Source: UBA5109 sp038148435 (lineage in GTDB: Bacteria > Pseudomonadota > Gammaproteobacteria > Pseudomonadales > Pseudohongiellaceae). Taken from it: a DNA stretch of 6,133 nucleotides. How positions within the stretch are numbered: the first letter of the stretch is position 1; each line of letters begins with the position of its first letter. A program made the translations under genes and the position numbers. Of this stretch, positions 1-5,123 are shown in pieces. The stretch lies in the NCBI GenBank assembly GCA_038148435.1, contig JAYQVM010000102.1:1-6133 (forward strand). The letters are read 5' to 3'. The notes beneath the pieces were generated by a model, which ran no database searches, was not told the origin of the DNA, and worked only from the letters and a program-made list of their open reading frames with translations.

Positions 1-1260
1 AATCTCTTTTTTTCCATGAGCGGCAGAAACGAAGCCGGCTTCAAAGGCTGAAGGAGCAAGATAGATTCCCTGCTCCAGCATGCGGTGAAAATATACTTTG
101 AAGCGCTCAATGTCGCAGGCCATGACCTTAGAAAAGCTGTTAATTTTCTGTTCTTCACTGAAGAAGCAGCCAAACATGGAGCCAACCTGATTGGTGCTAA
201 AGGCAATGCCGGCATTATCGGCACGCTCCTTCAAACCGCTCAGCAGCTCACTTGTTTTCTGAGTTAGATGTTCATAAAAGCCAGGACGGGAAATTTCCTC
301 TAGCATGGCCAGCCCGGCACTAACGGCCAGTGGGTTTCCAGAGAGAGTCCCAGCCTGATAAACAGGACCATTCGGTGCCAACATGCTCATGTGTTCCTGT
401 TTTCCACCAAAGGCCCCAACTGGCAGGCCACCACCAATGACTTTACCTAGCGTAGTCAGATCTGGATCAATACCATAGACGCTTTGAGCACCGCCTGCTG
501 CTACACGAAAGCCGGTCATGACTTCATCAAAGATGAGTAAGCTGCCGTAATCGCTGCATAATTGACGTAATGTTTGTAAAAAACCATCCTGCGGCGGTAC
601 GCAATTCATATTGCCAGCGACAGGTTCCACGATGATACAGGCAATTTGCTCGCCGGCTTGCTGGAACAGTTCTTTGATTGTTTCACTATCATTGTAAGGC
701 ATTATGTAGGTCTGCTCCGCAGTGCTTGCAGGAATACCTGCAGAATCGGGCGAGCCCATAGTCAAGGCACCAGAGCCAGCCTTGACCAGTAAGGCATCGA
801 CATGCCCGTGATAACAGCCTTCAAATTTGACAATCTTGTCACGGCCGGTAATGCCGCGAGCTAATCGGATAGCACTCATTGTTGCCTCCGTGCCGGAATT
901 CACCAGTCGGACACTTTCAATCGAGGGAACGAGTTCGCAAATGCGGTTAGCCAACTGAACTTCCTTGCTGGTTGGAGCCCCGAAGGTCAGACCCAGCTCA
1001 AGCTGTTCTTTTAGGGCTCTAATTACCCGGGGGTGACGATGTCCCAGAATCAATGGTCCCCAGGAGCCGATATAATCGACATAGGCATTATCATCCTCAT
1101 CATAAATGTAAGCACCTTCACCTCTGACGAAGAAAACAGGATCACCCCCAACCCCTTTAAAGGCTCTTACCGGTGAATTAACACCGCCTGGGATGTGTTC
1201 TTTTGCCAATGCAAACAAAGCTGCAGAGCGGGTAAGATTCAGTGCATCAGACATAGACAT
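1..1260 (-). CDS. hemL: Glutamate-1-semialdehyde 2,1-aminomutase, 3' end cut by window edge
   Basis: HemL is a cytoplasmic PLP enzyme that converts glutamate-1-semialdehyde to 5-aminolevulinate in the C5 route to haem. I translated the minus strand by hand: 420 codons stay open to the left edge with no stop or frameshift. The family is clear from IPGGVNSPVRAF near residue 23, GSWGPLILGH near 66, NSGTEATMSAIRLARG near 121, FEGCYHGH near 147, VEPVAGNMNCVPP near 211, DEVMTGFR near 245, and TLGKVIGGGLPVGAFGG, whose Lys273 aligns with the PLP lysine (Lys265 in E. coli). QAGTLSGNP and APSAFEAGF follow. By comparison with the 426-residue E. coli protein, about 14 C-terminal residues are missing. Two in-frame ATGs exist, at 1260 and 1254. 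The second has an AGGA six bases upstream and is the likelier start (MSDALNLTR). The gene follows hemJ with almost no gap, so the two are probably co-transcribed. Confidence 0.97.
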   Translation of the reverse strand, partial: MSMSDALNLTRSAALFALAKEHIPGGVNSPVRAFKGVGGDPVFFVRGEGAYIYDEDDNAYVDYIGSWGPLILGHRHPRVIRALKEQLELGLTFGAPTSKEVQLANRICELVPSIESVRLVNSGTEATMSAIRLARGITGRDKIVKFEGCYHGHVDALLVKAGSGALTMGSPDSAGIPASTAEQTYIMPYNDSETIKELFQQAGEQIACIIVEPVAGNMNCVPPQDGFLQTLRQLCSDYGSLLIFDEVMTGFRVAAGGAQSVYGIDPDLTTLGKVIGGGLPVGAFGGKQEHMSMLAPNGPVYQAGTLSGNPLAVSAGLAMLEEISRPGFYEHLTQKTSELLSGLKERADNAGIAFSTNQVGSMFGCFFSEEQKINSFSKVMACDIERFKVYFHRMLEQGIYLAPSAFEAGFVSAAHGKKEI

Positions 1261-1264
1261 TCCT
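1261..1264 (-). promoter_or_regulatory. Shine-Dalgarno AGGA of hemL, overlapping the hemJ stop codon
   Basis: On the minus strand, AGGA directly abuts the ATG at 1260 but lies six bases before the ATG at 1254, which favours the second ATG as the real hemL start. Its first two bases are the last two of the hemJ TAG stop. Ribosomes ending hemJ would therefore sit on the hemL initiation site, which suggests translational coupling. Confidence 0.55.
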
Positions 1265-1691
1265 AAAAAGGTTTTAAGACAACAAGGATAATGATGGCTA
1301 GTAAGAGAATAACTGGCGCTTCATTGAAAATTCGATAAAAACGGTGAGAATGTGTGTTGCGGTCATCTCGGAACGCCAGCAGATAACGCCAGCAGAGTGC
1401 ATGAAAAACCAGCAGTAAGAATACACAGGAAAGCTTAGCATGGAACCAGCCGGACTGCATATAAAAGGCGGCATTAGTGGCTATTAAGCCTGAACCGAAC
1501 GCAATGGTCAGGACTGCAGATGGGGTCATGATTCCCCAGAATAATTTTCTCTCCATAATCTTAAAACACCGTTGGCTGGTTTCATCATCAGACATGGCGT
1601 GATAAACAAAGAGCCTGGGCAAATAAAAGATACCGGAAAACCAGCAGATAAGGGCGAACAGATGTAGTGCTTTTAACCAGAGATACAACAT
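1263..1691 (-). CDS. hemJ: HemJ-type protoporphyrinogen IX oxidase (UPF0093/TIGR00701 membrane protein)
   Basis: HemJ is the inner-membrane enzyme that oxidises protoporphyrinogen IX to protoporphyrin IX in bacteria lacking HemG or HemY. The 142-residue product starts MLYLWLKALHLF and has four hydrophobic segments (about residues 4-24, 51-70, 84-106 and 122-140). Family signatures are LKALH with His10, WFSGIFYLPRLFVYHAM at 17-33, MERKLFWGIMTP at 46-57, GWFHAKL with Lys86, and FNEAPVILL at 122-130. The length matches the short proteobacterial form. The frame stays open to an upstream ATG at 1730, adding 13 residues. I chose 1691 because the family normally begins right before YxWxKALH and an AGGAG lies 11 bases upstream; nothing comparable precedes 1730 at useful spacing. 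Such proteins are sometimes labelled CopD-like. Pairing with hemL supports the haem role. The enzymatic function is inferred from family, not visible in the sequence itself. Confidence 0.9.
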   Translation of the reverse strand: MLYLWLKALHLFALICWFSGIFYLPRLFVYHAMSDDETSQRCFKIMERKLFWGIMTPSAVLTIAFGSGLIATNAAFYMQSGWFHAKLSCVFLLLVFHALCWRYLLAFRDDRNTHSHRFYRIFNEAPVILLLAIIILVVLKPF

Positions 1692-1702
1692 AAAGATAAT
1701 TA

Positions 1703-1707
1703 CTCCT
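1703..1707 (-). promoter_or_regulatory. Shine-Dalgarno AGGAG deciding the hemJ start
   Basis: AGGAG on the minus strand sits 11 bases before the ATG at 1691. The spacing is slightly long, but it is the best ribosome-binding match near the gene. It lies inside the reading frame that would start at 1730, which argues that the longer frame is not the real protein. Confidence 0.5.
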
Positions 1708-2166
1708 GAATGGCTGAGCAATAATAGCATCTTTCAAGAAATGGCTGCCATCAGCGAGCGATTCTAGGATCATTGAATCTTTACTTTCGATAGAATGCAA
1801 AGATTTAACAGATAGAAATGATTCTGGGAATTGATTGCTTTTATTGAGATACCTGGTAGATGTAGGCATAGTTATATTTTGCTTCTTGCATGATTTAGAG
1901 TGATTCCTGCAAGGTTGCTCGATCAGAAACAACAACCACAGGATGATGAAAAGCCGCCACCTCATCTTTGCTCTTTGAAAAGTTTGGAATATCCCTGCTC
2001 AGGGTAAAGCGAGAAAAAAAGACGGCCAAGTCTACGATTATCCTGAAAAAAAACTCTAGCCTTCAAGGCGAATTTTAGTGTTATCTCGGGCGAATTGGCG
2101 ATGAAAGTTGCTATTGGTTCACAAAGTGGCCTACTCCTGAAGTGTGGGGTAGGGCGTGAGTTATGT

Positions 2167-2200
2167 TAAGATTCGTCGCTTTTTCGGAGCTAGAATCTTA
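2167..2200. repeat. Inverted repeat TAAGATTC/GAATCTTA upstream of argC
   Basis: The arms at 2167-2174 and 2193-2200 are perfect 8-bp reverse complements separated by 18 bases. Inside, GCT (2178-2180) and AGC (2188-2190) could extend the hairpin. The right arm overlaps a TATTAT that could serve as a -10 element for argC, whose start is 48 bp downstream. It has no T-tract, so it is not an obvious terminator. It does not resemble the ARG box. It may be an operator or an RNA hairpin in the argC leader, and its function is unknown. Confidence 0.45.
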
Positions 2201-2233
2201 TTATAGCAGCTTGACTGAAAATTGAGTGTAAAC

Positions 2234-2239
2234 AAGAGG
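2234..2239 (+). promoter_or_regulatory. Shine-Dalgarno AAGAGG of argC
   Basis: AAGAGG lies eight bases before the ATG at 2248, which is normal spacing. It supports that start over any internal methionine, consistent with the dinucleotide-binding strand beginning immediately after Met1. Confidence 0.7.
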
Positions 2240-2247
2240 TTTTATAA

Positions 2248-3276
2248 ATGGACGTTGCTGTTGTTGGGGCGACCGGATATACGGGAGTTGAACTCCTTAG
2301 AATTCTGGTTAAGCATCCGCAAGTCAATATTAAAGTTGTCACTTCTCGAGCAGAAGCTGGACTCTCTGTTAACTCGGTTTTCCAAAATTTGCGTCAGCAT
2401 CTCAATCTGAATTTTAGCGAGCCAAATATCGAAACACTGGCCGAGTGTGAGTTGGTTTTTTTTGCAACGCCAAACGGTACCGCAATGACAATGGTGCCTG
2501 AACTTCTTCGAAAGGGTGTTAAGGTTATTGACCTCTCGGCTGATTTTCGCATTCGGGATGCACAGTTATGGTCGCATTGGTATGGCATGCAGCATGCTTG
2601 TGAAGACTTACTCGCTAAAGCTGTTTATGGTTTGCCGGAGGTTAATCGTGAGCAAATAAAAACTGCCTCGCTGGTTGCCAACCCGGGTTGTTACCCGACC
2701 GCTGTTCAGTTGGGTTTCATCCCGCTTTTAAAATATAAGCTCATTGATCCGCAGTCTTTGATTGCTGATGTTAAATCAGGGGTAAGTGGTGCAGGCCGAA
2801 AAGCAGCGTTGGGTACTTTATTATGTGAAGTCAGTGAAAGCATGAAAGCCTATGCTATTCAGGGGCATCGCCATCATCCTGAAATTGTCCAAGGTTTGAA
2901 TGAACACAGTAATCAGCCAGTCAACTTGACATTCATGCCTCATCTTGCACCCATGATTAGGGGAATTCAGGCAACTCTTTATGCAAATCTGTTATCTGAA
3001 GGAACAGATATTCAAGAACTTTACGAAGATTATTACAAAGACGAGGCCTTTGTTGATGTTTTGGAGCCGGGTTTGAGCCCTGAAACGCGGGCCGTTCGTG
3101 GTAGCAATATGTGCCATATTGCAATTAGCAGACCTGTAGACAGTAACAAAATTGTGATTCTCGTAGCGGAAGATAACCTGGTGAAAGGTGCTGCTGGGCA
3201 GGCGGTGCAGAATATGAATATTATGTTTGCTTACCCGGAGACGACCGGTCTAGATATGATAACAGTTTTACCTTAA
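2248..3276 (+). CDS. argC: N-acetyl-gamma-glutamyl-phosphate reductase
   Basis: ArgC reduces N-acetyl-glutamyl-5-phosphate to the semialdehyde with NADPH, the third step of arginine synthesis in the cytoplasm. The 342-residue protein fits the usual length of the long-type enzyme (about 334-344). It starts with the Rossmann motif GATGYTG at 7-13. VIDLSADFRI lies at 93-102 and VYGLPEVNRE at 126-135. The catalytic cysteine is Cys148 in NPGCYPTA. KSGVSGAGR lies at 176-184, and the conserved histidine region GHRHHPEI at 206-213. FMPHLAPMIRGI and NLVKGAAGQAVQNMNIM complete the C-terminal dimerisation and active-site domain. All key residues appear intact. It has a good ribosome-binding site and stands alone: 308 bp separate it from erpA, which has its own promoter. 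ArgC beside erpA and anmK matches Pseudomonas-type gene order. No ARG-box-like operator is evident upstream. Confidence 0.97.
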   Translation: MDVAVVGATGYTGVELLRILVKHPQVNIKVVTSRAEAGLSVNSVFQNLRQHLNLNFSEPNIETLAECELVFFATPNGTAMTMVPELLRKGVKVIDLSADFRIRDAQLWSHWYGMQHACEDLLAKAVYGLPEVNREQIKTASLVANPGCYPTAVQLGFIPLLKYKLIDPQSLIADVKSGVSGAGRKAALGTLLCEVSESMKAYAIQGHRHHPEIVQGLNEHSNQPVNLTFMPHLAPMIRGIQATLYANLLSEGTDIQELYEDYYKDEAFVDVLEPGLSPETRAVRGSNMCHIAISRPVDSNKIVILVAEDNLVKGAAGQAVQNMNIMFAYPETTGLDMITVLP

Positions 3277-3307
3277 TTCTATTGCGAAGAAAATAATTGA
3301 GATGTCA

Positions 3308-3337
3308 GCAGTTAAAGGCAGTTAAAGGCAGTTAAGG
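3308..3337. repeat. Tandem 10-bp repeat, three copies of GCAGTTAAAG
   Basis: Units at 3308-3317 and 3318-3327 are identical. The third (3328-3337) differs only at its ninth base (GCAGTTAAGG). The period is close to one turn of the DNA helix, so bound proteins would line up on one face, but slippage during replication explains it equally well. It starts 32 bp after the argC stop. Confidence 0.85.
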
Positions 3338-3455
3338 CCAGATTGATTGGTAATGTATATTAAAATCTGATTGAAATGGTAATGGGTTTTAAAGTTAAAA
3401 TTAGCCTGCAACATCTTACAGCCTAAGAACTCTAACCAATAAAGTTGGAAAAGCT

Positions 3456-3465
3456 AACTATAGTT
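3456..3465. repeat. Perfect 10-bp palindrome AACTATAGTT
   Basis: This is a self-complementary decamer in the erpA upstream region. It shares its AAC/GTT outer arms with the palindrome at 3495-3504, centre to centre 39 bp. It may be half of a paired operator. No regulator is recognised, and chance occurrence in AT-rich DNA is possible. Confidence 0.35.
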
Positions 3466-3494
3466 GAAAACGCTCAAAGTTCCCCGCTTCTATA

Positions 3495-3504
3495 AACAGC
3501 TGTT
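3495..3504. repeat. Perfect 10-bp palindrome AACAGCTGTT
   Basis: This is the second AAC/GTT-armed self-complementary decamer. It ends 18 bp before the -35 element of the proposed erpA promoter, a place where an activator could bind. Its function is unknown. Confidence 0.35.
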
Positions 3505-3518
3505 AAAGTCCCACGATA

Positions 3519-3543
3519 ATACTTTACTAAATTACTAAGGTAT
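3519..3543. promoter_or_regulatory. Probable IscR type 1 binding site over the erpA promoter
   Basis: The left arm ATACTTTACT (3519-3528) and right arm ACTAAGGTAT (3534-3543) flank AAATT, giving a 25-bp imperfect palindrome whose arms pair at 8 of 10 positions. Compared by eye with the E. coli type 1 IscR consensus as I recall it (arms ATASYYGACT and AGTCRRSTAT around RWWWY), 22 of 25 positions agree. The mismatches are T for G in the left arm, and C for G and A for C in the right arm. The site covers the proposed -35 hexamer, the position expected for repression by [2Fe-2S]-IscR. Repression of erpA by IscR is known in E. coli. No iscR gene is in the window. Confidence 0.6.
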
Positions 3544-3551
3544 TTCATAAT
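3523..3551 (+). promoter_or_regulatory. Predicted sigma-70 promoter of erpA
   Basis: TTTACT (3523-3528, 4 of 6 to TTGACA) and CATAAT (3546-3551, 5 of 6 to TATAAT) are separated by the ideal 17 bases. Transcription would start near 3558, giving an untranslated leader of about 27 bases. A second perfect TATAAT at 3572-3577 lacks a good -35 partner. If used, it would yield an essentially leaderless message. Confidence 0.5.
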
Positions 3552-3584
3552 ACAGTTGCTTAAAAATTACATATAATTACAAAT

Positions 3585-3938
3585 ATGTCTGCTGTTCAAA
3601 CCCATGATGCAGCGCCAATGGCTCTTACAGAAGGCGCAGCAAATAAAGTCATAAGCCTGATTTCCGAAGAGGGTAACCCTGAACTCAAGTTAAGGGTTTT
3701 TGTAACTGGTGGAGGTTGCTCGGGCTTTCAGTATGGTTTTTCCTTTGATGAAGCTGTCAATGACGATGATACGGTAGTAGAGCGTCATGGAGCTAAGTTA
3801 CTGGTTGACCCTTTGAGTTTTCAGTATCTGGCAGGTTCGCAAATTGATTACAGTGAAGGTCTTGAGGGTTCGAGGTTTATCGTTAAAAATCCATTGGCTA
3901 CGACTACCTGTGGTTGCGGTATGAGTTTCTCGATTTAA
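3585..3938 (+). CDS. erpA: Iron-sulfur cluster insertion protein ErpA
   Basis: ErpA is a cytoplasmic A-type carrier that hands Fe-S clusters to target proteins, in E. coli notably the isoprenoid enzymes IspG and IspH. The 117-residue product (114 in E. coli) carries the three cluster-binding cysteines: Cys45 in VTGGGCSGFQYGF, and Cys109 and Cys111 in the C-terminal TTTCGCGMSF. LTEGAANKVISLISEEGN at 14-31 and LLVDPLSFQYLAGSQIDYSEGLEGSRFIVKNP at 72-103 are typical of the family. ErpA fits better than IscA because of the EEGNPELKLRVFVTGGGCSG pattern and the neighbourhood with argC and anmK. No Shine-Dalgarno sequence is visible before the ATG: the leader is almost purely A/T. An IscR-like dyad and promoter lie immediately upstream, implying regulation by Fe-S demand. 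It converges with anmK. Confidence 0.95.
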   Translation: MSAVQTHDAAPMALTEGAANKVISLISEEGNPELKLRVFVTGGGCSGFQYGFSFDEAVNDDDTVVERHGAKLLVDPLSFQYLAGSQIDYSEGLEGSRFIVKNPLATTTCGCGMSFSI

Positions 3939-3945
3939 CTGCTGC

Positions 3946-3969
3946 GCTCACTAATTCGTCTTTGTGAGC
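3946..3969. terminator. Weak hairpin between convergent erpA and anmK
   Basis: GCTCAC (3946-3951) and GTGAGC (3964-3969) can pair around a 12-base loop, with extra pairing just outside (TG and CA, one mismatch). It is the only stem in the 63 bp between the two convergent stop codons. Neither strand shows a proper U-tract after it, so efficient intrinsic termination is doubtful. Confidence 0.3.
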
Positions 3970-4001
3970 ACAAGTAGCTCGTAATTTGTAGAAGTGTATC
4001 C

Positions 4002-5123
4002 TTATTCACCGTAGTAAATACCACCGAGGATTGCTGGACGTGAAGCTCCGGTGACCTTTCTGAAGTCAAGGACGGCCTGATCAAGAGTCTGCTTGGCAAA
4101 CCAGGCAAAGGCAAGTGCTTCTAGAGCATTGCTGTTTACGCCGAAATCGTCACTGGTGCCTAGTATGAATCCGGGCAAGTCTTCATGCAGTTTCTGCATT
4201 AGAAAAGTGTTACTGGCACCTCCGCCACAGGCGATAACTTCACCTGTATCGACTAATTCCCTGATCGCCATGCTAATGGATTTGCTGCTCAGGCTAACTA
4301 GTGTTGCCTGTATGTCCTGCGCAGAAATTTCCTTGCCAAAATCTTCTAGGTATTTCCTGAGCCAGTTTAGATTGAAATATTCTCGACCGGTGCTTTTAGG
4401 TGGGGGTTTGGAAAAGTAGGGATCCTCAAGCAGGAAGGATAGTAAATGAGGCTGGCAATCTCCGCTAGCGGCCCAGGCTCCCTGGTCATCATAGGGTATT
4501 TTTTTCTGAGCTTGTATCCAGCTGTCGAGAAGAATATTACCGGGACCAGTATCAAAGCCTATAATTTTTTGCTCGTTTTTTCGCATGATGGTGATATTGG
4601 CCATACCACCGATATTCAGAATGATCCGGTTCTTTTGCGTGTTGCCAAAAAGGTGCTGATGAAAAACCGGCAATAAAGGGGCTCCTTGGCCACCCATTGC
4701 GATATCCTTACGTCTGAAGTCGGCAACGGTAGTGATACCCGTACTCGCACTAATTCGATTAGGATCAGCAATCTGCATTGAAAAGGCATATTCTCCCTGG
4801 CCAGGAGGTTGATGATATATGGTCTGTCCATGGGAACCTATGGCCCGAATTTGATGTGCAGCTATATGGTTTTTTTCGAGAATAGCGCTGGCAGCACTGG
4901 CAAAGATTTCAGCCATGGCGCTGTCGGTTTCTCCTAGTAAACGCAGCGAAACTTTTGGCTCGTTACAAAGGTTTTGCAGATTAATTTTTAGCTTGGTGGG
5001 AATTTCAACATTGATAAAATCCAACAGATAATTTTGAGGCTTATTGTTCAGGTCCACTAAGGCGCAGTCTATAGCATCCATACTGGTGCCCGACATCAGC
5101 CCTATAAAAAGCTCGGAACTCAT
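4002..5123 (-). CDS. anmK: Anhydro-N-acetylmuramic acid kinase
   Basis: AnmK cleaves the 1,6-anhydro ring of anhMurNAc and phosphorylates it with ATP to MurNAc-6-phosphate, a cytoplasmic step of peptidoglycan recycling. The 373-residue protein has the expected length (363 in P. aeruginosa). The nucleotide-binding start GLMSGTSMDAID is at 8-19, IGSHGQTIYH at 95-104, VADFRRKDIAMGGQGAPL at 133-150, and LNIGGMANI at 169-177. GFDTGPGN at 189-196 holds Asp191, which aligns with the catalytic base. GAWAASG lies at 215-221, KSTGREYFNL at 243-252, and ACGGGASNTFLM at 298-309. One small oddity is Ala17, where many members have Gly (SGTSxDG). The ATG overlaps the stop of the M23 peptidase gene as ATGA, and only a weak GGA precedes it, so translation is probably coupled to that gene. 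It is transcribed towards erpA. Confidence 0.97.
   Translation of the reverse strand: MSSELFIGLMSGTSMDAIDCALVDLNNKPQNYLLDFINVEIPTKLKINLQNLCNEPKVSLRLLGETDSAMAEIFASAASAILEKNHIAAHQIRAIGSHGQTIYHQPPGQGEYAFSMQIADPNRISASTGITTVADFRRKDIAMGGQGAPLLPVFHQHLFGNTQKNRIILNIGGMANITIMRKNEQKIIGFDTGPGNILLDSWIQAQKKIPYDDQGAWAASGDCQPHLLSFLLEDPYFSKPPPKSTGREYFNLNWLRKYLEDFGKEISAQDIQATLVSLSSKSISMAIRELVDTGEVIACGGGASNTFLMQKLHEDLPGFILGTSDDFGVNSNALEALAFAWFAKQTLDQAVLDFRKVTGASRPAILGGIYYGE

Larger units (their letters stand above)
1692..2247. other. Divergent hemJ-argC intergenic region
   Basis: This stretch separates the minus-strand hemJ-hemL unit from argC and must hold promoters for both, though I see no convincing -35/-10 pair for either. 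A TATAAC on the minus strand (1871-1876) and TATTAT on the plus strand (2199-2204) are possible -10 elements without good -35 partners. Short repeats are present: GATTC/GAATC arms at 1760-1779, CTTGCA/TGCAAG at 1885-1913, CCCT/AGGG near 1993-2004, GGCGAATT twice (2067 and 2089), and the TAAGATTC/GAATCTTA dyad at 2167-2200. A minus-strand frame of 125 codons (1965 down to 1588) begins with a hydrophobic, signal-like stretch but runs about 104 bases into hemJ in another frame. I do not call it as a gene. No RNA gene is recognisable. Confidence 0.6.
3277..3584. other. argC-erpA intergenic region rich in short repeats
   Basis: This AT-rich stretch of 308 bp carries no ORF I would support and no clear Rho-independent terminator for argC. 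In order it holds a threefold 10-bp tandem repeat (3308-3337), an imperfect direct repeat (3341-3355 and 3369-3384, both ending GGTAATG), a perfect palindrome AACTATAGTT (3456-3465), a second palindrome AACAGCTGTT (3495-3504), and the erpA promoter with an IscR-like dyad (3519-3551). Confidence 0.7.

Noticed and set aside
85..267. Short plus-strand reading frame inside hemL
   Set aside because: It lies opposite the well-conserved hemL coding sequence and shows no ribosome-binding site or family features.
1692..1730. ATG at 1730 as the hemJ start, adding 13 hydrophobic residues
   Set aside because: HemJ proteins normally begin just before YLWLKALH. The AGGAG ribosome-binding sequence lies inside this extension, and nothing comparable with useful spacing precedes 1730.
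1885..1913. CTTGCA/TGCAAG inverted repeat as a hairpin or operator
   Set aside because: Six-base arms with a 17-base loop and no supporting context are within chance for this length of intergenic DNA.
2167..2200. Inverted repeat upstream of argC as an intrinsic terminator
   Set aside because: No T-tract follows on either strand and no gene ends here. An operator or leader hairpin is more likely.
2211..2216. TTGACT as an argC -35 element
   Set aside because: A 16-18 bp spacer would place the -10 at the ribosome-binding site and start codon, where no TATAAT-like sequence exists.
4093..4831. Several plus- and minus-strand frames inside anmK
   Set aside because: All are alternative frames of the anmK coding sequence, whose motifs are continuous over the whole region.
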